DNA of 42,614 nt, from NCBI GenBank assembly GCA_910580225.1, contig CAJTXE010000005.1, positions 83,487 to 126,100 on the forward strand, read 5' to 3'. The stretch's first letter is position 1. Every line of letters begins with the position of its first letter. A program made the position numbers and the translations under genes. This DNA is from an uncultured Acetatifactor sp. (GTDB taxonomy: Bacteria > Bacillota > Clostridia > Lachnospirales > Lachnospiraceae). Shown piece after piece: positions 31,046 through 39,317 of this stretch. The notes beneath the pieces were generated by a model. The model was given only the letters and a program-made list of their open reading frames with translations. It was not told the origin of the DNA and did not search any database.

Positions 31046-33430
31046 ATGAAGGCATTGGAGATTTTAAAGAGGGAAGCCGGAAACGGGGAACAGATCATAG
31101 ATCCCCGGGATTCCCGGCTGCAGTATGAGGGCCGGATTGATTTCGGAAAAGAGGCGGGGCCTTTATGGACGTATCCTGCTACCAGTGTGGGCGTCCGGTT
31201 TCGGGGAAGGCGCCTGGAGGTATTGGTGACAAATTACCATGCTTATTGGGATAATTTCCTGGGGTATATCCTGGACGGGCAGGAACACTGCGTAAAATTG
31301 GCGGAAAGCGGCATTACCAGAATCCTTCTGTATGATGGGGAGAGGGAGGCGGGCCATGGGGCAGAAGACGGCCATGAGCTGCTGTTGTTTAAACGCCAGG
31401 ATTCCTGCCATATGGTGCAGATTCACGGATTTCTGGGCAGCAGTGATCTGGAACTGCTTCCCTGCAGGGCGCTGCCCTCCCGGAGGATAGAAGTGTATGG
31501 GGACTCCGTGTCCGCGGGAGAGGTGTCGGAAGCGGTGGACTACTGCGGGCAGCCGGACCCGGAGCACAATGGGGAGTTTTCCAACAGTTATTATTCCTAT
31601 GCGTGGATAACCGCCCGGAAACTGGGGGCAAGGCTTCATGCCATTGCCCAGGGCGGCATTGCCATGATGGACGGAATCGGTTATTTCATGGAGCCGGAGC
31701 AGAAGGGCATGGAAAGTATATTTGATAAAGTGCAGTATCAGGCGCAGCTTCTGGAGAAGTTTCCGGCAGAACTGGGGAGTGGGGACAGCTTGTCCGGCGG
31801 CCGGGGGGAGGGCAAACCCCTGCAGTGGGATTTTTCCCTGTACAGGCCCCAGGTGGTCATACTGGCTGTAGGGCAGAACGACGCCCATCCCGGGGATTTC
31901 TGCGGGGAGGATTATGAGGGGGAACAGGCCGCTGCCTGGCGGGAAAGGTATGCCGGGTTGGTGCGCAGGCTGCGGGAAATCCATCCCCAGGCTCATATTA
32001 TCTGCATGACTACAATCCTGAATCATCATGAAAACTGGGACCGGGCAATTGGCGCGGTGTGCTCCGGTTTGGGGGACAGGAAGGTCCATCATTTCCTGTT
32101 CAGCAACAACGGCAGGGGAACCCATGGGCATATCCGCAAACCGGAGGCGGAGCGGATGGCAGAGGAACTGTCCGCTTACATAGAGTCCCTGGGGGAGGAT
32201 ATCTGGAGGGATACGGAGAGGCTTGAACATGTGTTTGCCCGGGCAGAAAAAGGGGAGGCAATCACCATAGGATTTTTGGGCGGCTCCATCACCCAGGGCA
32301 GTCTGGCTTCCCGGCAGGAGAACTGTTATGCCTCCCTGGTATATGACTGGTGGCAGAAGCGGTTTCCCAAGGCAGAGCTGACCTGTGTGAATGCGGGAAT
32401 CGGCGGCACTACCTCCCATTTCGGCGCGGCCAGGGCGGAGGAGGACCTGCTGTACGCCAGGCCGGATACGGTGTTTGTTGAGTTCAGCGTCAATGATGAG
32501 GATGAGGCGCATTTTCAGGAATGCTATGAAGGGCTGATACGGCATCTGTTGCGCTGTAGGTGGAAACCGGCAGTGATGCTGCTTCACAATCGGTTTTACA
32601 GCGACGGCCACAGCGCGCAGAGGATTCATGACGAGGTGGGGCGTTATTACGGTCTTCCCAGGGTCTGCATGGGAGACGTGCTTTATTCCCGGATTCAGTC
32701 CGGAGAGCTGTCAGAGGAAGAGGTAACGCCGGACGGGCTGCATCCCAACGACAGAGGGCATGCCCTTTTGGCAGAGCTGATTACGGATAAGCTTGAAAGG
32801 ATGTACAGGGAGTTTCAGGAAAAGAATTCCGCCCGGACATGGGCGCCGGGACCGGAGGGAGAGCAGGGGGAAGAGGACACAGGAGAAGGGCATACAGGAG
32901 AAGAGGACACAGGAGAAGGGCATACAGGAGAAGAGGACATAGGAGAAGGACATGCAGGAGAAGGGTATACAGGAGAAGGGCGCATGTTGGGAACACTGCC
33001 CGAGCATCTCACTATGAATCGCTACGAAAATGTACGGCGCTTCCGCAACCATAACATCAGTCCTGTAACGTGCAGCGGATTTACGGCAGACCATACTCCG
33101 CAGACCGCAATAACGGAAACTTTCCGCAGGGGATGGACGGCGGCGTGTACAGGAGATGAAATCAGCTTTGAAGTGGAAGGCAGATGCATTGCCCTGCAAT
33201 ACCGCCGGACTGTGCGCAGGCCTGCGCCGAAAGCCCTGGCTTTTGTGGACGGTGATCTGGAGCATGGGGTTGTTCTGGACGGCAATTTCGACGAGGATTG
33301 GGGAGACTGCCTGGCGCTGCAGGTGTTGTTGGAGGAGGAAAGGACAGAGCGGCACAGGGTCACCGTAAGGATAACGGAGGCGGAAGCGGTAACCACGCCC
33401 TTCTATCTGGTGTCGGTGCTTTTCGCCTGA
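31046..33430 (+). CDS. Two-domain SGNH acetyl-esterase (CE2-like plus second GDSL domain with C-terminal beta domain)
   Basis: The 794-residue protein has four parts. Residues 1-140 are a jelly-roll domain as in CE2 esterases. Residues 145-385 are an SGNH domain with GDS at 152-154 and a possible His in GTHGHIRKPE (360/362). Residues 405-595 are a second SGNH domain with Ser414 (GGSIT), the ND block FVEFSVND, and Asp563-x2-His566 (DGLHPND). An acidic repeat linker (about 608-645, TGEGHTGEED units) leads to a C-terminal beta domain. In Roseburia, separate CE2 and CE17 esterases deacetylate mannan oligosaccharides; here both activities may be fused, which is inference. There is no signal peptide, so it acts in the cytoplasm. 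A truncated copy lies at 16298. Confidence 0.85.
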   Translation: MKALEILKREAGNGEQIIDPRDSRLQYEGRIDFGKEAGPLWTYPATSVGVRFRGRRLEVLVTNYHAYWDNFLGYILDGQEHCVKLAESGITRILLYDGEREAGHGAEDGHELLLFKRQDSCHMVQIHGFLGSSDLELLPCRALPSRRIEVYGDSVSAGEVSEAVDYCGQPDPEHNGEFSNSYYSYAWITARKLGARLHAIAQGGIAMMDGIGYFMEPEQKGMESIFDKVQYQAQLLEKFPAELGSGDSLSGGRGEGKPLQWDFSLYRPQVVILAVGQNDAHPGDFCGEDYEGEQAAAWRERYAGLVRRLREIHPQAHIICMTTILNHHENWDRAIGAVCSGLGDRKVHHFLFSNNGRGTHGHIRKPEAERMAEELSAYIESLGEDIWRDTERLEHVFARAEKGEAITIGFLGGSITQGSLASRQENCYASLVYDWWQKRFPKAELTCVNAGIGGTTSHFGAARAEEDLLYARPDTVFVEFSVNDEDEAHFQECYEGLIRHLLRCRWKPAVMLLHNRFYSDGHSAQRIHDEVGRYYGLPRVCMGDVLYSRIQSGELSEEEVTPDGLHPNDRGHALLAELITDKLERMYREFQEKNSARTWAPGPEGEQGEEDTGEGHTGEEDTGEGHTGEEDIGEGHAGEGYTGEGRMLGTLPEHLTMNRYENVRRFRNHNISPVTCSGFTADHTPQTAITETFRRGWTAACTGDEISFEVEGRCIALQYRRTVRRPAPKALAFVDGDLEHGVVLDGNFDEDWGDCLALQVLLEEERTERHRVTVRITEAEAVTTPFYLVSVLFA
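32870..32982 (+). repeat. 30-bp tandem repeat in the esterase linker
   Basis: Units built from 15-bp halves (ACAGGAGAAGGGCAT and ACAGGAGAAGAGGAC) repeat about 3.5 times in frame, encoding TGEGH and TGEED. The repeat links the second SGNH domain to the C-terminal beta domain. Confidence 0.9.
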
Positions 33431-33441
33431 CCGTGCTTTTG

Positions 33442-33522
33442 TTATGCGCAGGCCTGTGTGCAAAGCGCGGCTATTTGAACCTGGGAGTTTGCCGCGAAAG
33501 CGGCGCGCGGGCCGGGCATAAC
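33442..33522 (+). repeat. Small structured interspersed repeat, copy 1
   Basis: It aligns with 38783-38863. Stems are: closing pairs around GGCC (33451-33454 region with GGGCC near 33510); a five-pair hairpin TGTGC-AAA-GCGCG; and GCCGC-GAAA-GCGGC. The second stem differs from copy 2 by compensatory changes. In the frame from the ATG at 33444 it reads 25 codons starting MRRPVCK and containing PGSLPRKR, which copy 2 partly shares, so a peptide cannot be excluded. Confidence 0.65.
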
Positions 33523-33803
33523 CATTCCCTAAACCCTCTTGCAAAATCCGCAGTGTTGGTTTATTATCATCTGTTTATTGTCTATGTATGTCAAGGCTGC
33601 AAAAATCACCGGCACTAACTGGAGTTTTATCGTATTTACCATAAATCCCATAGTGCTTATGCGGATTACAGGAGAAAACATCCAAGTGGGAAGAAAACTA
33701 TGGAAACAAATCAACAAACGACAGTGTGCATAAGAGAATACAGAATTATCAAAAAGCGGTTTCAGAAAAACGGTCGGAAAATATGACAAAGAGAAAAGGC
33801 AGA
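33523..33803. other. Gap with no recognised gene, start of AT-rich region
   Basis: ORFs of 64 and 86 codons exist on opposite strands but have no ribosome sites or recognisable motifs. A frame ending near 33786 (ADYRRKHPSGKKTME) might be a gene remnant, but I cannot place it. Confidence 0.4.
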
Positions 33804-33822
33804 GGGGCGAGATAATCGCCCC
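33804..33822 (-). terminator. Hairpin after the methyltransferase gene
   Basis: GGGGCGA (33804-33810) pairs with TCGCCCC (33816-33822) with a five-base loop, about 95 bp past the stop of the minus-strand methyltransferase gene. On the minus strand the following bases are not a good T-run. Confidence 0.5.
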
Positions 33823-33917
33823 CTAATTTACATCAATATCACAAATTTGTTTCTTAACCAAAAAACTAAATAATCATTGCCAATGTAGTAGCATAATTAG
33901 TGATGGAAAATTATAGC

Positions 33918-34865
33918 TTATAAATCGCCTTTTGCCAACAAATTGTCTTTACCCATACCACAGACATATTGGTTTGAATCATATTTATAGCAAACATCTA
34001 AAAAATCTGATCGTTGTTCTGAATCATTCATTATTTTTACAAGTAACTCATGCGGAACCGTTCTTGCATATGCTCCGGGACCTGCCATCTCAATATTTTT
34101 CACACCAAAGCGGCGGAGTAAGCTTTCTAATTCATTTGGCATAAAAGTATATGTTATACACCACGGAGCGCCGCCTTTTTCATATTCTGCTATTTCGTTT
34201 TCTCCTCCCATAAGTCCGTCTGTCATCAGCTTTTCTATATTACTTTTTTTAAAAATAAATGTGTCTATTGCGTTTTGTCTGTTTGATATACACCATTGTA
34301 CAAAAGGGTCATCAGAATGTTCATTTAGTATAAACTGATTTTTCTGAATCGGATTAGCAAGATACGGCAAACTGCCCAAACGGCTTGTTACACTTATTAT
34401 AATACGTTTTTTTGCAATGCGCACAAGCTCACTGATAACGTGTTCCTGATTCGGATAGGTATATGAAATCGGCGCATCAAAAGAAACAACCATATCATAG
34501 GATTTATTTGTATAATCACTCAAATCTTCCAGTGCGCCTTTTACAAAAGTTATTCTGTCAATGACACCCGCTTGCTCTGCCAGCTCCTTTGCTTTGTCTA
34601 TCATAGGCTGAGAAATATCAAAATGTGTAACTCGGCAACCATGTTTAGCAAGAAGGATGGAAAAGCGACCACTACCTGCACCAGCATCAAAAACAGTATC
34701 TATACCCTCTAAATTATCAAGAAGCCTTCTCTCTATATGACTTTTCTGGATAATATCATCAATATAAATTTCCTCACGATGACTCTCAAGTTCCCCCTTA
34801 TCAGGCAGATTCCACATACGTTCAGATATTTTTCTGCTATAATCCTCAATATTGTTTTTATTCAC
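33918..34865 (-). CDS. Class I SAM-dependent methyltransferase
   Basis: A 315-residue enzyme. The SAM-binding motif I is TVFDAGAGSGRFSILLA (about residues 56-72), followed by VTHFDIS and, later, YDMVVSFDAPISY. The substrate is unknown; the C-terminal part (MPNELESLLRRFGVKNIEMAGPGAYART) is typical of small-molecule methyltransferases. It lies 60 bp after the AraC-phosphotransferase fusion on the same strand and is probably co-transcribed. The base composition is much AT-richer than the mannan genes around it, which suggests acquisition. Confidence 0.85.
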   Translation of the reverse strand: MNKNNIEDYSRKISERMWNLPDKGELESHREEIYIDDIIQKSHIERRLLDNLEGIDTVFDAGAGSGRFSILLAKHGCRVTHFDISQPMIDKAKELAEQAGVIDRITFVKGALEDLSDYTNKSYDMVVSFDAPISYTYPNQEHVISELVRIAKKRIIISVTSRLGSLPYLANPIQKNQFILNEHSDDPFVQWCISNRQNAIDTFIFKKSNIEKLMTDGLMGGENEIAEYEKGGAPWCITYTFMPNELESLLRRFGVKNIEMAGPGAYARTVPHELLVKIMNDSEQRSDFLDVCYKYDSNQYVCGMGKDNLLAKGDL

Positions 34866-34925
34866 TTAAAATTCCTCCGTTAAATTTAGAATCGTATTTC
34901 TTCACAAGTATAGCGATTTTGAAAT

Positions 34926-36230
34926 TTAATTTATTTTCAATTTATCAAAAATAGTAATAAGCCATTGGGTCATGCGCTTATTTATCTCAAAAAGTTCCGT
35001 ATATTTATCCTGCTCTGAAAACCACGCTGTACTAACTAACTGATCCGCCATGACCACATAAGGAAGTGCAGCACATTCCTCATTGGTAAGTTTTACGACA
35101 CTATCATAACCCCAAAGAATATTTCGGTAAATTTCCAGCCACTTTGATAACTTAGCTTGATTCTTTTCATCAAAGCTCTCACTCAAAATTGCCACAGCCG
35201 CATAGCAGGGATCATAAATACGCAGGTTTTTTTCTGACAGTTCAAAATCAATGAAGCCCCATTCGTCCTGCGACACGATAATGTTTGACGGATTCGGATC
35301 ACGATGGATAATTTGTTTGGGCAGCTTGTCATAGAGTTTTCCAAATTCATTCAAATAACCTTGACAAAACGATTCCGAAAGTGACAAAATATCTTTTGAT
35401 TTAGGCAGTGCCCAATTCTTTACGGATTCATACAGATTTACGTCATTCACTGATGTTTTAGCCTGACACAGAATGAGATGCAGCTGCCCGATAATTTCAC
35501 CGACAAACCTTGCCTTTGCGGCATAGTCTCCTTCATAAAAATCATGAGCAGTCATTTGCGTGCCGGAGATTCGCCGGGTTACATAGAAAAACAGTTCGCC
35601 GTCCTGTACACATTTCCGCCCATCCGTTGTTTCGATTGGGGAAGATATACATACACCAGCGCCTTTTATTGCATTGCAAAGCGCGATAGCGTTTTTGACT
35701 TCATCATAATTTTTAGAAAACTTCAAAACAAAATTTTTGCCGACATAAAAGGCTTTGTTATTTTTTTCTCCATTGCTCTCATGGTAGACGTCAGAGATTG
35801 ATTCATTTTCTAATTTCCAGTGCTTCAGAACATCCAAAACTTTCTTATGAGATATCATATAGTCCTCCTTATACAAGTTCAATTTGTAAGGTCGTTTAGC
35901 CCGTCCCTTTTTTATATAGGTGGAGGGAGTGCAATCGAATTCGCGCCGAAAAGCTTTGTAGAATCCGGCATAGGTATCAAAACCATATTCCAGTATCACA
36001 TCAATTCTTTTGCAACCGCAACGCATTTCATAAATCGCATGAATAAGTCTGCGCCGAAGAATATATTGCATCACCGACATTCCAACGGCTGACTGGAACA
36101 GCCTGTAATAATGGAACAGCGAATAACCTGCCTGCTCGCAAAGTTCAGTGGCAGTGATAGGAGTCTTCAAATTATCCTCTATATAATCGAGGCTTTCCTG
36201 TATGCTTTTTCGGTAATCCATTAAATTCAC
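34926..36230 (-). CDS. AraC-type HTH fused to an aminoglycoside-phosphotransferase-like kinase
   Basis: Residues 1-110 form an AraC DNA-binding domain with two HTH motifs (ITATELCEQAGYSLFHYYRLFQSAVG and RIDVILEYGFDTYAGFYKAFRREF). Residues about 150-425 form an APH/choline-kinase-like domain with the catalytic loop IIHRDPNPSNII and the metal-binding DFELS. An N-terminal lysine is seen in NFVLKFSKN. The pairing is unusual: the kinase part may phosphorylate a small molecule or may only bind it as the sensing domain. AGAGGG precedes the start. The gene is AT-rich like its neighbour. Resistance to an antibiotic is possible but not shown. Confidence 0.85.
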   Translation of the reverse strand: MNLMDYRKSIQESLDYIEDNLKTPITATELCEQAGYSLFHYYRLFQSAVGMSVMQYILRRRLIHAIYEMRCGCKRIDVILEYGFDTYAGFYKAFRREFDCTPSTYIKKGRAKRPYKLNLYKEDYMISHKKVLDVLKHWKLENESISDVYHESNGEKNNKAFYVGKNFVLKFSKNYDEVKNAIALCNAIKGAGVCISSPIETTDGRKCVQDGELFFYVTRRISGTQMTAHDFYEGDYAAKARFVGEIIGQLHLILCQAKTSVNDVNLYESVKNWALPKSKDILSLSESFCQGYLNEFGKLYDKLPKQIIHRDPNPSNIIVSQDEWGFIDFELSEKNLRIYDPCYAAVAILSESFDEKNQAKLSKWLEIYRNILWGYDSVVKLTNEECAALPYVVMADQLVSTAWFSEQDKYTELFEINKRMTQWLITIFDKLKIN

Positions 36231-36750
36231 CCTCTACTTTTTTATTGTTTTGTAGCTACGTATATAGAATAACACATAAATCGAGAAATACCTTTCCTGT
36301 TTTGCTGAATTTTAAATCTTTCTTTCGACTTCTGCGCCGCTTCATATGGTGAGTATCAGTCTGCCATTGATATACACAGTCGCTGTCGCCCTTGTTCTTT
36401 TCATGTTATAATTTGCTACAGGTTTTTCTTTCCCGTATTTTTGCCCTTATCAGAATTTGTAACATGAGGGAAAAGGATATAACACAAGGGAAAGCCTAAG
36501 GGCAAACTCACATGCTATAAATTTAGCATTTTCAAGGGCTTGCGAACTTTTTGAAGATAAAGTATAACCGTTATTAAATGCTATAAATTAGGTCTTATCA
36601 GAATTCCAGTTTGTAGAATAAAAGCATATACAAGAGGTTGTTAGAAACTGTTCGTTTCGCAAATTTTTTCTTTCAAAAAATAGGCAGTTGACACATTGGT
36701 TACACTTGATTAGCTGATGTGCGGAAGACTCCTTTCTATGAGGGTTTGCG
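36231..36750. other. AT-rich gap without a recognised gene
   Basis: About 520 bp with no convincing ORF. Near 36511 there is an ATGCTA/TAGCAT inverted repeat around TAAATT, and a partial copy of the same block about 67 bp downstream. No terminator or promoter can be assigned firmly. Confidence 0.4.
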
Positions 36751-36981
36751 GTGGAGGGAAATTCATTAAAGTCCCATTTTTCAAAGATATGGCGGTATCA
36801 AATGCTTAAAAGCATTGGGAGGTGGGTAATTGTGGTGTTGTTTTTCGCGGGGGCATTTGCTGCTGCTTTTCTGCTGTATCTAAAAGTGCAGGGAGCTGCT
36901 TATCCCGGGAGCAAGTCGGTAAAACCCCTTATTGGGGCATTGAAACTGATTGACAAGCATCTGCTCTGTGGCTATAATTAA
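36751..36981 (+). CDS. Possible small membrane protein
   Basis: A 76-codon ORF starting at GTG, or from an in-frame ATG at 36802. It has one strong hydrophobic segment (WVIVVLFFAGAFAAAFLLYL) and a short polar tail. Its 3' end overlaps the promoter of the LacI gene, which argues against strong constraint. No good ribosome site is seen at either start. I do not recognise it. Confidence 0.3.
   Translation: MEGNSLKSHFSKIWRYQMLKSIGRWVIVVLFFAGAFAAAFLLYLKVQGAAYPGSKSVKPLIGALKLIDKHLLCGYN
36950..36978 (+). promoter_or_regulatory. Promoter of the LacI-type regulator gene
   Basis: TTGACA (36950-36955) and TATAAT (36973-36978) with a 17-bp spacer, about 95 bp upstream of the start codon. A CCCC-TTATT-GGGG hairpin lies just before it. 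Confidence 0.8.
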
Positions 36982-37073
36982 CTTAAATATTAATATGTAT
37001 TTTAAGGAACAGCAGCGGCAGGTGACGGAATCAGGGGTGCCTCCGGTTACTATGGTTTCGGGTTAGGAGGAGT

Positions 37074-38081
37074 ATGGCGAAGGTAAGGATGCAGGATATA
37101 GCGTGCCATGTGGGCGTGAGTGCGGTGACCGTACACAATGCGCTTACGGGGCAGAAGGGGGTCAGCGACGCAGTGCGGGAGAAAATCCTGAATGCGGCAA
37201 GGGAGATGGGGTATTTTCAGGATCAGCGGAAGAATACCAGTCTGCGGCATGTGGGGGTGGTAATCTCGGAAAAATGGCTTGCGGATTACACTACCTTTTA
37301 TTGGAAGCTGTATATGGAAATGGCGTTAGATGCTCCTAACAGGAACTGCATGGTGACGGCGGAGATTCTGAAACATGAGGCGGAAGAAGGGCTGCGGCTG
37401 CCTAATTTTGTGGGGGAAAATGCAGTGGAGGGTCTGGTGGTTATGGGGGAGCTTAGCAGACAGTATATTGATTTCCTGCGGAGCTGTGTGAAGATTCCTA
37501 TTATTTACCTGGACTTTTATTATAAGGAAATTTCCGAAGACGCAGTGGTGACGGACGGCTTTTACGGCATGTACATGGTGACGGAATATCTCTATGAGAA
37601 GGGGTTCCGCCGCATGGCTTACGTGGGTTCCATTCATGCCACAAGCAGTATCATGGACAGGTTCTGCGGTTTCCAGAGAGTGCTGTTGGAGCATGGGCTG
37701 ACGCTGCCGGAGGAGTGGCGAATGGAGGACCGGGACGAGGCCGGGGAGATATTTCTCACCCTGCCGGAGGAACTGCCGGAGGCATTTGTCTGCAACTGTG
37801 ACCTGGTGGCCATCAAACTGATTGAGGAACTGGAACGGCAGGGCCATAAGGTGCCGGAGGATGTAACCGTGGTGGGCTTTGACAATTACCTGTATCCCGG
37901 ACTGCCGGACCGCAGGATTACCACTTATGAGGTGGATATGAAGGGCCTGGCCCAGGTGGCTTTGAAAAAGATTCTGAAGCGGATGGAGGACCCGGAAGCC
38001 ATGAAACGAATGGACCTGGTGGCGGGACATATCGTGGAGAAGGACAGCGTGCGGCCCCCGGGGCAGGGGCAGGCAGTATGA
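37074..38081 (+). CDS. LacI-family transcriptional regulator
   Basis: A 335-residue regulator with an N-terminal LacI HTH (VRMQDIACHVGVSAVTVHNALTGQKGVSDAVREKIL). A periplasmic-binding-like effector domain follows, with the usual ending VTVVGFDNYLYPGLPDRRITTYEVDMKGLAQVALKKIL. It is placed between the mannan catabolic genes and the solute-binding gene and likely controls one or both in response to a manno-oligosaccharide or phosphorylated sugar. The start follows AGGAGG by three bases. Candidate operators are the inverted repeats near 39084 and 39207. Confidence 0.92.
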   Translation: MAKVRMQDIACHVGVSAVTVHNALTGQKGVSDAVREKILNAAREMGYFQDQRKNTSLRHVGVVISEKWLADYTTFYWKLYMEMALDAPNRNCMVTAEILKHEAEEGLRLPNFVGENAVEGLVVMGELSRQYIDFLRSCVKIPIIYLDFYYKEISEDAVVTDGFYGMYMVTEYLYEKGFRRMAYVGSIHATSSIMDRFCGFQRVLLEHGLTLPEEWRMEDRDEAGEIFLTLPEELPEAFVCNCDLVAIKLIEELERQGHKVPEDVTVVGFDNYLYPGLPDRRITTYEVDMKGLAQVALKKILKRMEDPEAMKRMDLVAGHIVEKDSVRPPGQGQAV

Positions 38082-38713
38082 AAATAGATATAGTGATATT
38101 GCTTTCAACGTTAGTAAATACTGTGATAATTATAACAATTGCAGATATCTTCCTAATGGGTGGATTACACTTTCATTTTTCAATAAAATGCAGGAAAAAG
38201 GAGGTTGTTATTACAAAAGCAAACAGAATAGACCTGCAAAACGGATACCAATGTGCTGCATTTTCATCAGCCTATATTTTGAGGCATTGGGATATTGAAG
38301 AACATGGTGATAACTTATATGAGGTCATTCCCAATAAAAAGAAAGATGGACGTGTGTACCCAAGAGGGATACTGAATTTACTTTCCCAATATGGCTTTAA
38401 CGTCAAGTATTGCGCCGGAAATATCGCTGCACTAAAAAATGAAGTCAGCAAAGGAAATCCTGTAATTGTGATGATACGGATACAGACGGATAAAAACTAC
38501 TTACATTTTGTGCCTGTTGTTGGTTATGATGAACAATATATTTTTATTGCTGAATCTTTAGCGGATTTTGTTAATTCCAATGAGCAATATTACAACAGAA
38601 AAATACTCGTAAAAGAGTTTAAAAAACTATGGAATACAAGTATGCTGAAAATGCCGTTTTACAGAAATACATATATAACAATATCTAAAAATTCCAGTCT
38701 GTGGAGCAGCTGA
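38078..38713 (+). CDS. C39-like (papain-fold) cysteine peptidase family protein with N-terminal membrane segment
   Basis: A 211-residue protein with one membrane segment at residues 5-30. A C39-type domain follows, with the catalytic Cys in NGYQCAAFSSAYILRHW and the His in LHFVPVVGYDEQYIFIAE. Free-standing C39 proteins without an ABC transporter are thought to be secreted or membrane-bound peptidases of unknown substrate. The start overlaps the LacI stop (ATGA) and no clear separate ribosome site is seen, so coupling is likely. The base composition is AT-rich, unlike the LacI gene. Function here is unknown. Confidence 0.75.
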   Translation: MKIDIVILLSTLVNTVIIITIADIFLMGGLHFHFSIKCRKKEVVITKANRIDLQNGYQCAAFSSAYILRHWDIEEHGDNLYEVIPNKKKDGRVYPRGILNLLSQYGFNVKYCAGNIAALKNEVSKGNPVIVMIRIQTDKNYLHFVPVVGYDEQYIFIAESLADFVNSNEQYYNRKILVKEFKKLWNTSMLKMPFYRNTYITISKNSSLWSS

Positions 38714-38752
38714 TGGAAACACTTTTCCGAAAAGGGAGATGTAGGGCATGGG

Positions 38753-38784
38753 GCAGAAAAAGTCTCATGCTCTTTTTCTGCTTT
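38753..38784 (+). terminator. Hairpin after the C39 gene
   Basis: GCAGAAAAAG (38753-38762) pairs perfectly with CTTTTTCTGC (38772-38781), followed by TTTA. It directly precedes the structured repeat at 38783. Confidence 0.6.
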
Positions 38785-38863
38785 ATGCGCAGGCCCGTGC
38801 ACAAGGTGCGGATCCTTGCGCCTGGAAGTTTGCCGCTAAAGCGGTGCAGGGGCCGTGCGGCGA
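38783..38863 (+). repeat. Small structured interspersed repeat, copy 2
   Basis: It aligns with 33442-33522. It keeps the stems with changed bases: TGCAC-AAG-GTGCG where copy 1 has TGTGC-AAA-GCGCG, and GCCGC-TAAA-GCGGT where copy 1 has GCCGC-GAAA-GCGGC. The closing pairs are GGCCC with GGGGCC. In the frame from the ATG at 38785 it reads MRRPVHK and PGSLPLKR but runs on without a stop at the copy 1 position. Confidence 0.65.
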
Positions 38864-39206
38864 GCAGGGATAAGATCTCCCCGACTTGCTTACCGGTCTC
38901 TGGCGCTTCGGAAGCTTTACGACAAATTGCCTCTGTAAGAATCTATAAGTTCAGGAATCCGGCCTGTTCCGATTCACTTTATCCGATTTTGCTTTTCCTT
39001 CGATTTTATAAGCATTCAAATATAACTTTTTGTATAAATATGGACTCTATACCTGCTTTTATGGAGATTAAAAGCTTAAAATAAAGTTAATTAATTAACT
39101 TAAGGTTTCCTGTTAAACTTCTATAACCCTATCAAAACTTACCCATTATAGTTATAATAGACAAAAAATCAAGCTTTTTTATGAAATGGATAACCGCTAT
39201 TTGTAT
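38864..39206. other. AT-rich gap without a recognised gene
   Basis: About 340 bp. The only clear structure is a perfect 18-bp palindrome AAGTTAATTAATTAACTT at 39084-39101. It may be a regulator site or simply AT-rich sequence. Confidence 0.4.
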
Positions 39207-39227
39207 AAAGTGTCAAAATTACACTTT
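39207..39227. promoter_or_regulatory. Candidate operator before the solute-binding gene
   Basis: AAAGTGT and ACACTTT arms (7 bp) are separated by seven bases and end four bases before the -35 box, a fitting place for the LacI regulator encoded upstream. Assignment to that regulator is inference. Confidence 0.5.
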
Positions 39228-39231
39228 GGTA

Positions 39232-39260
39232 TTGACGAATTTATTAATTAAGAATATAAT
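39232..39260 (+). promoter_or_regulatory. Promoter of the CBM-solute-binding gene
   Basis: TTGACG (39232-39237) and TATAAT (39255-39260) with a 17-bp spacer, about 58 bp before the start codon. Confidence 0.8.
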
Positions 39261-39317
39261 TAAATTAATCTAAAATATTAATTAAATAATTAATGTCAAT
39301 AAAAGGAGGAGAGATGG

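Noticed and set aside
38701..39084. 127-codon ORF after the C39 gene
   Set aside because: It runs through a hairpin and the structured repeat into AT-rich sequence, with no conserved domain; only the repeat part has a counterpart.
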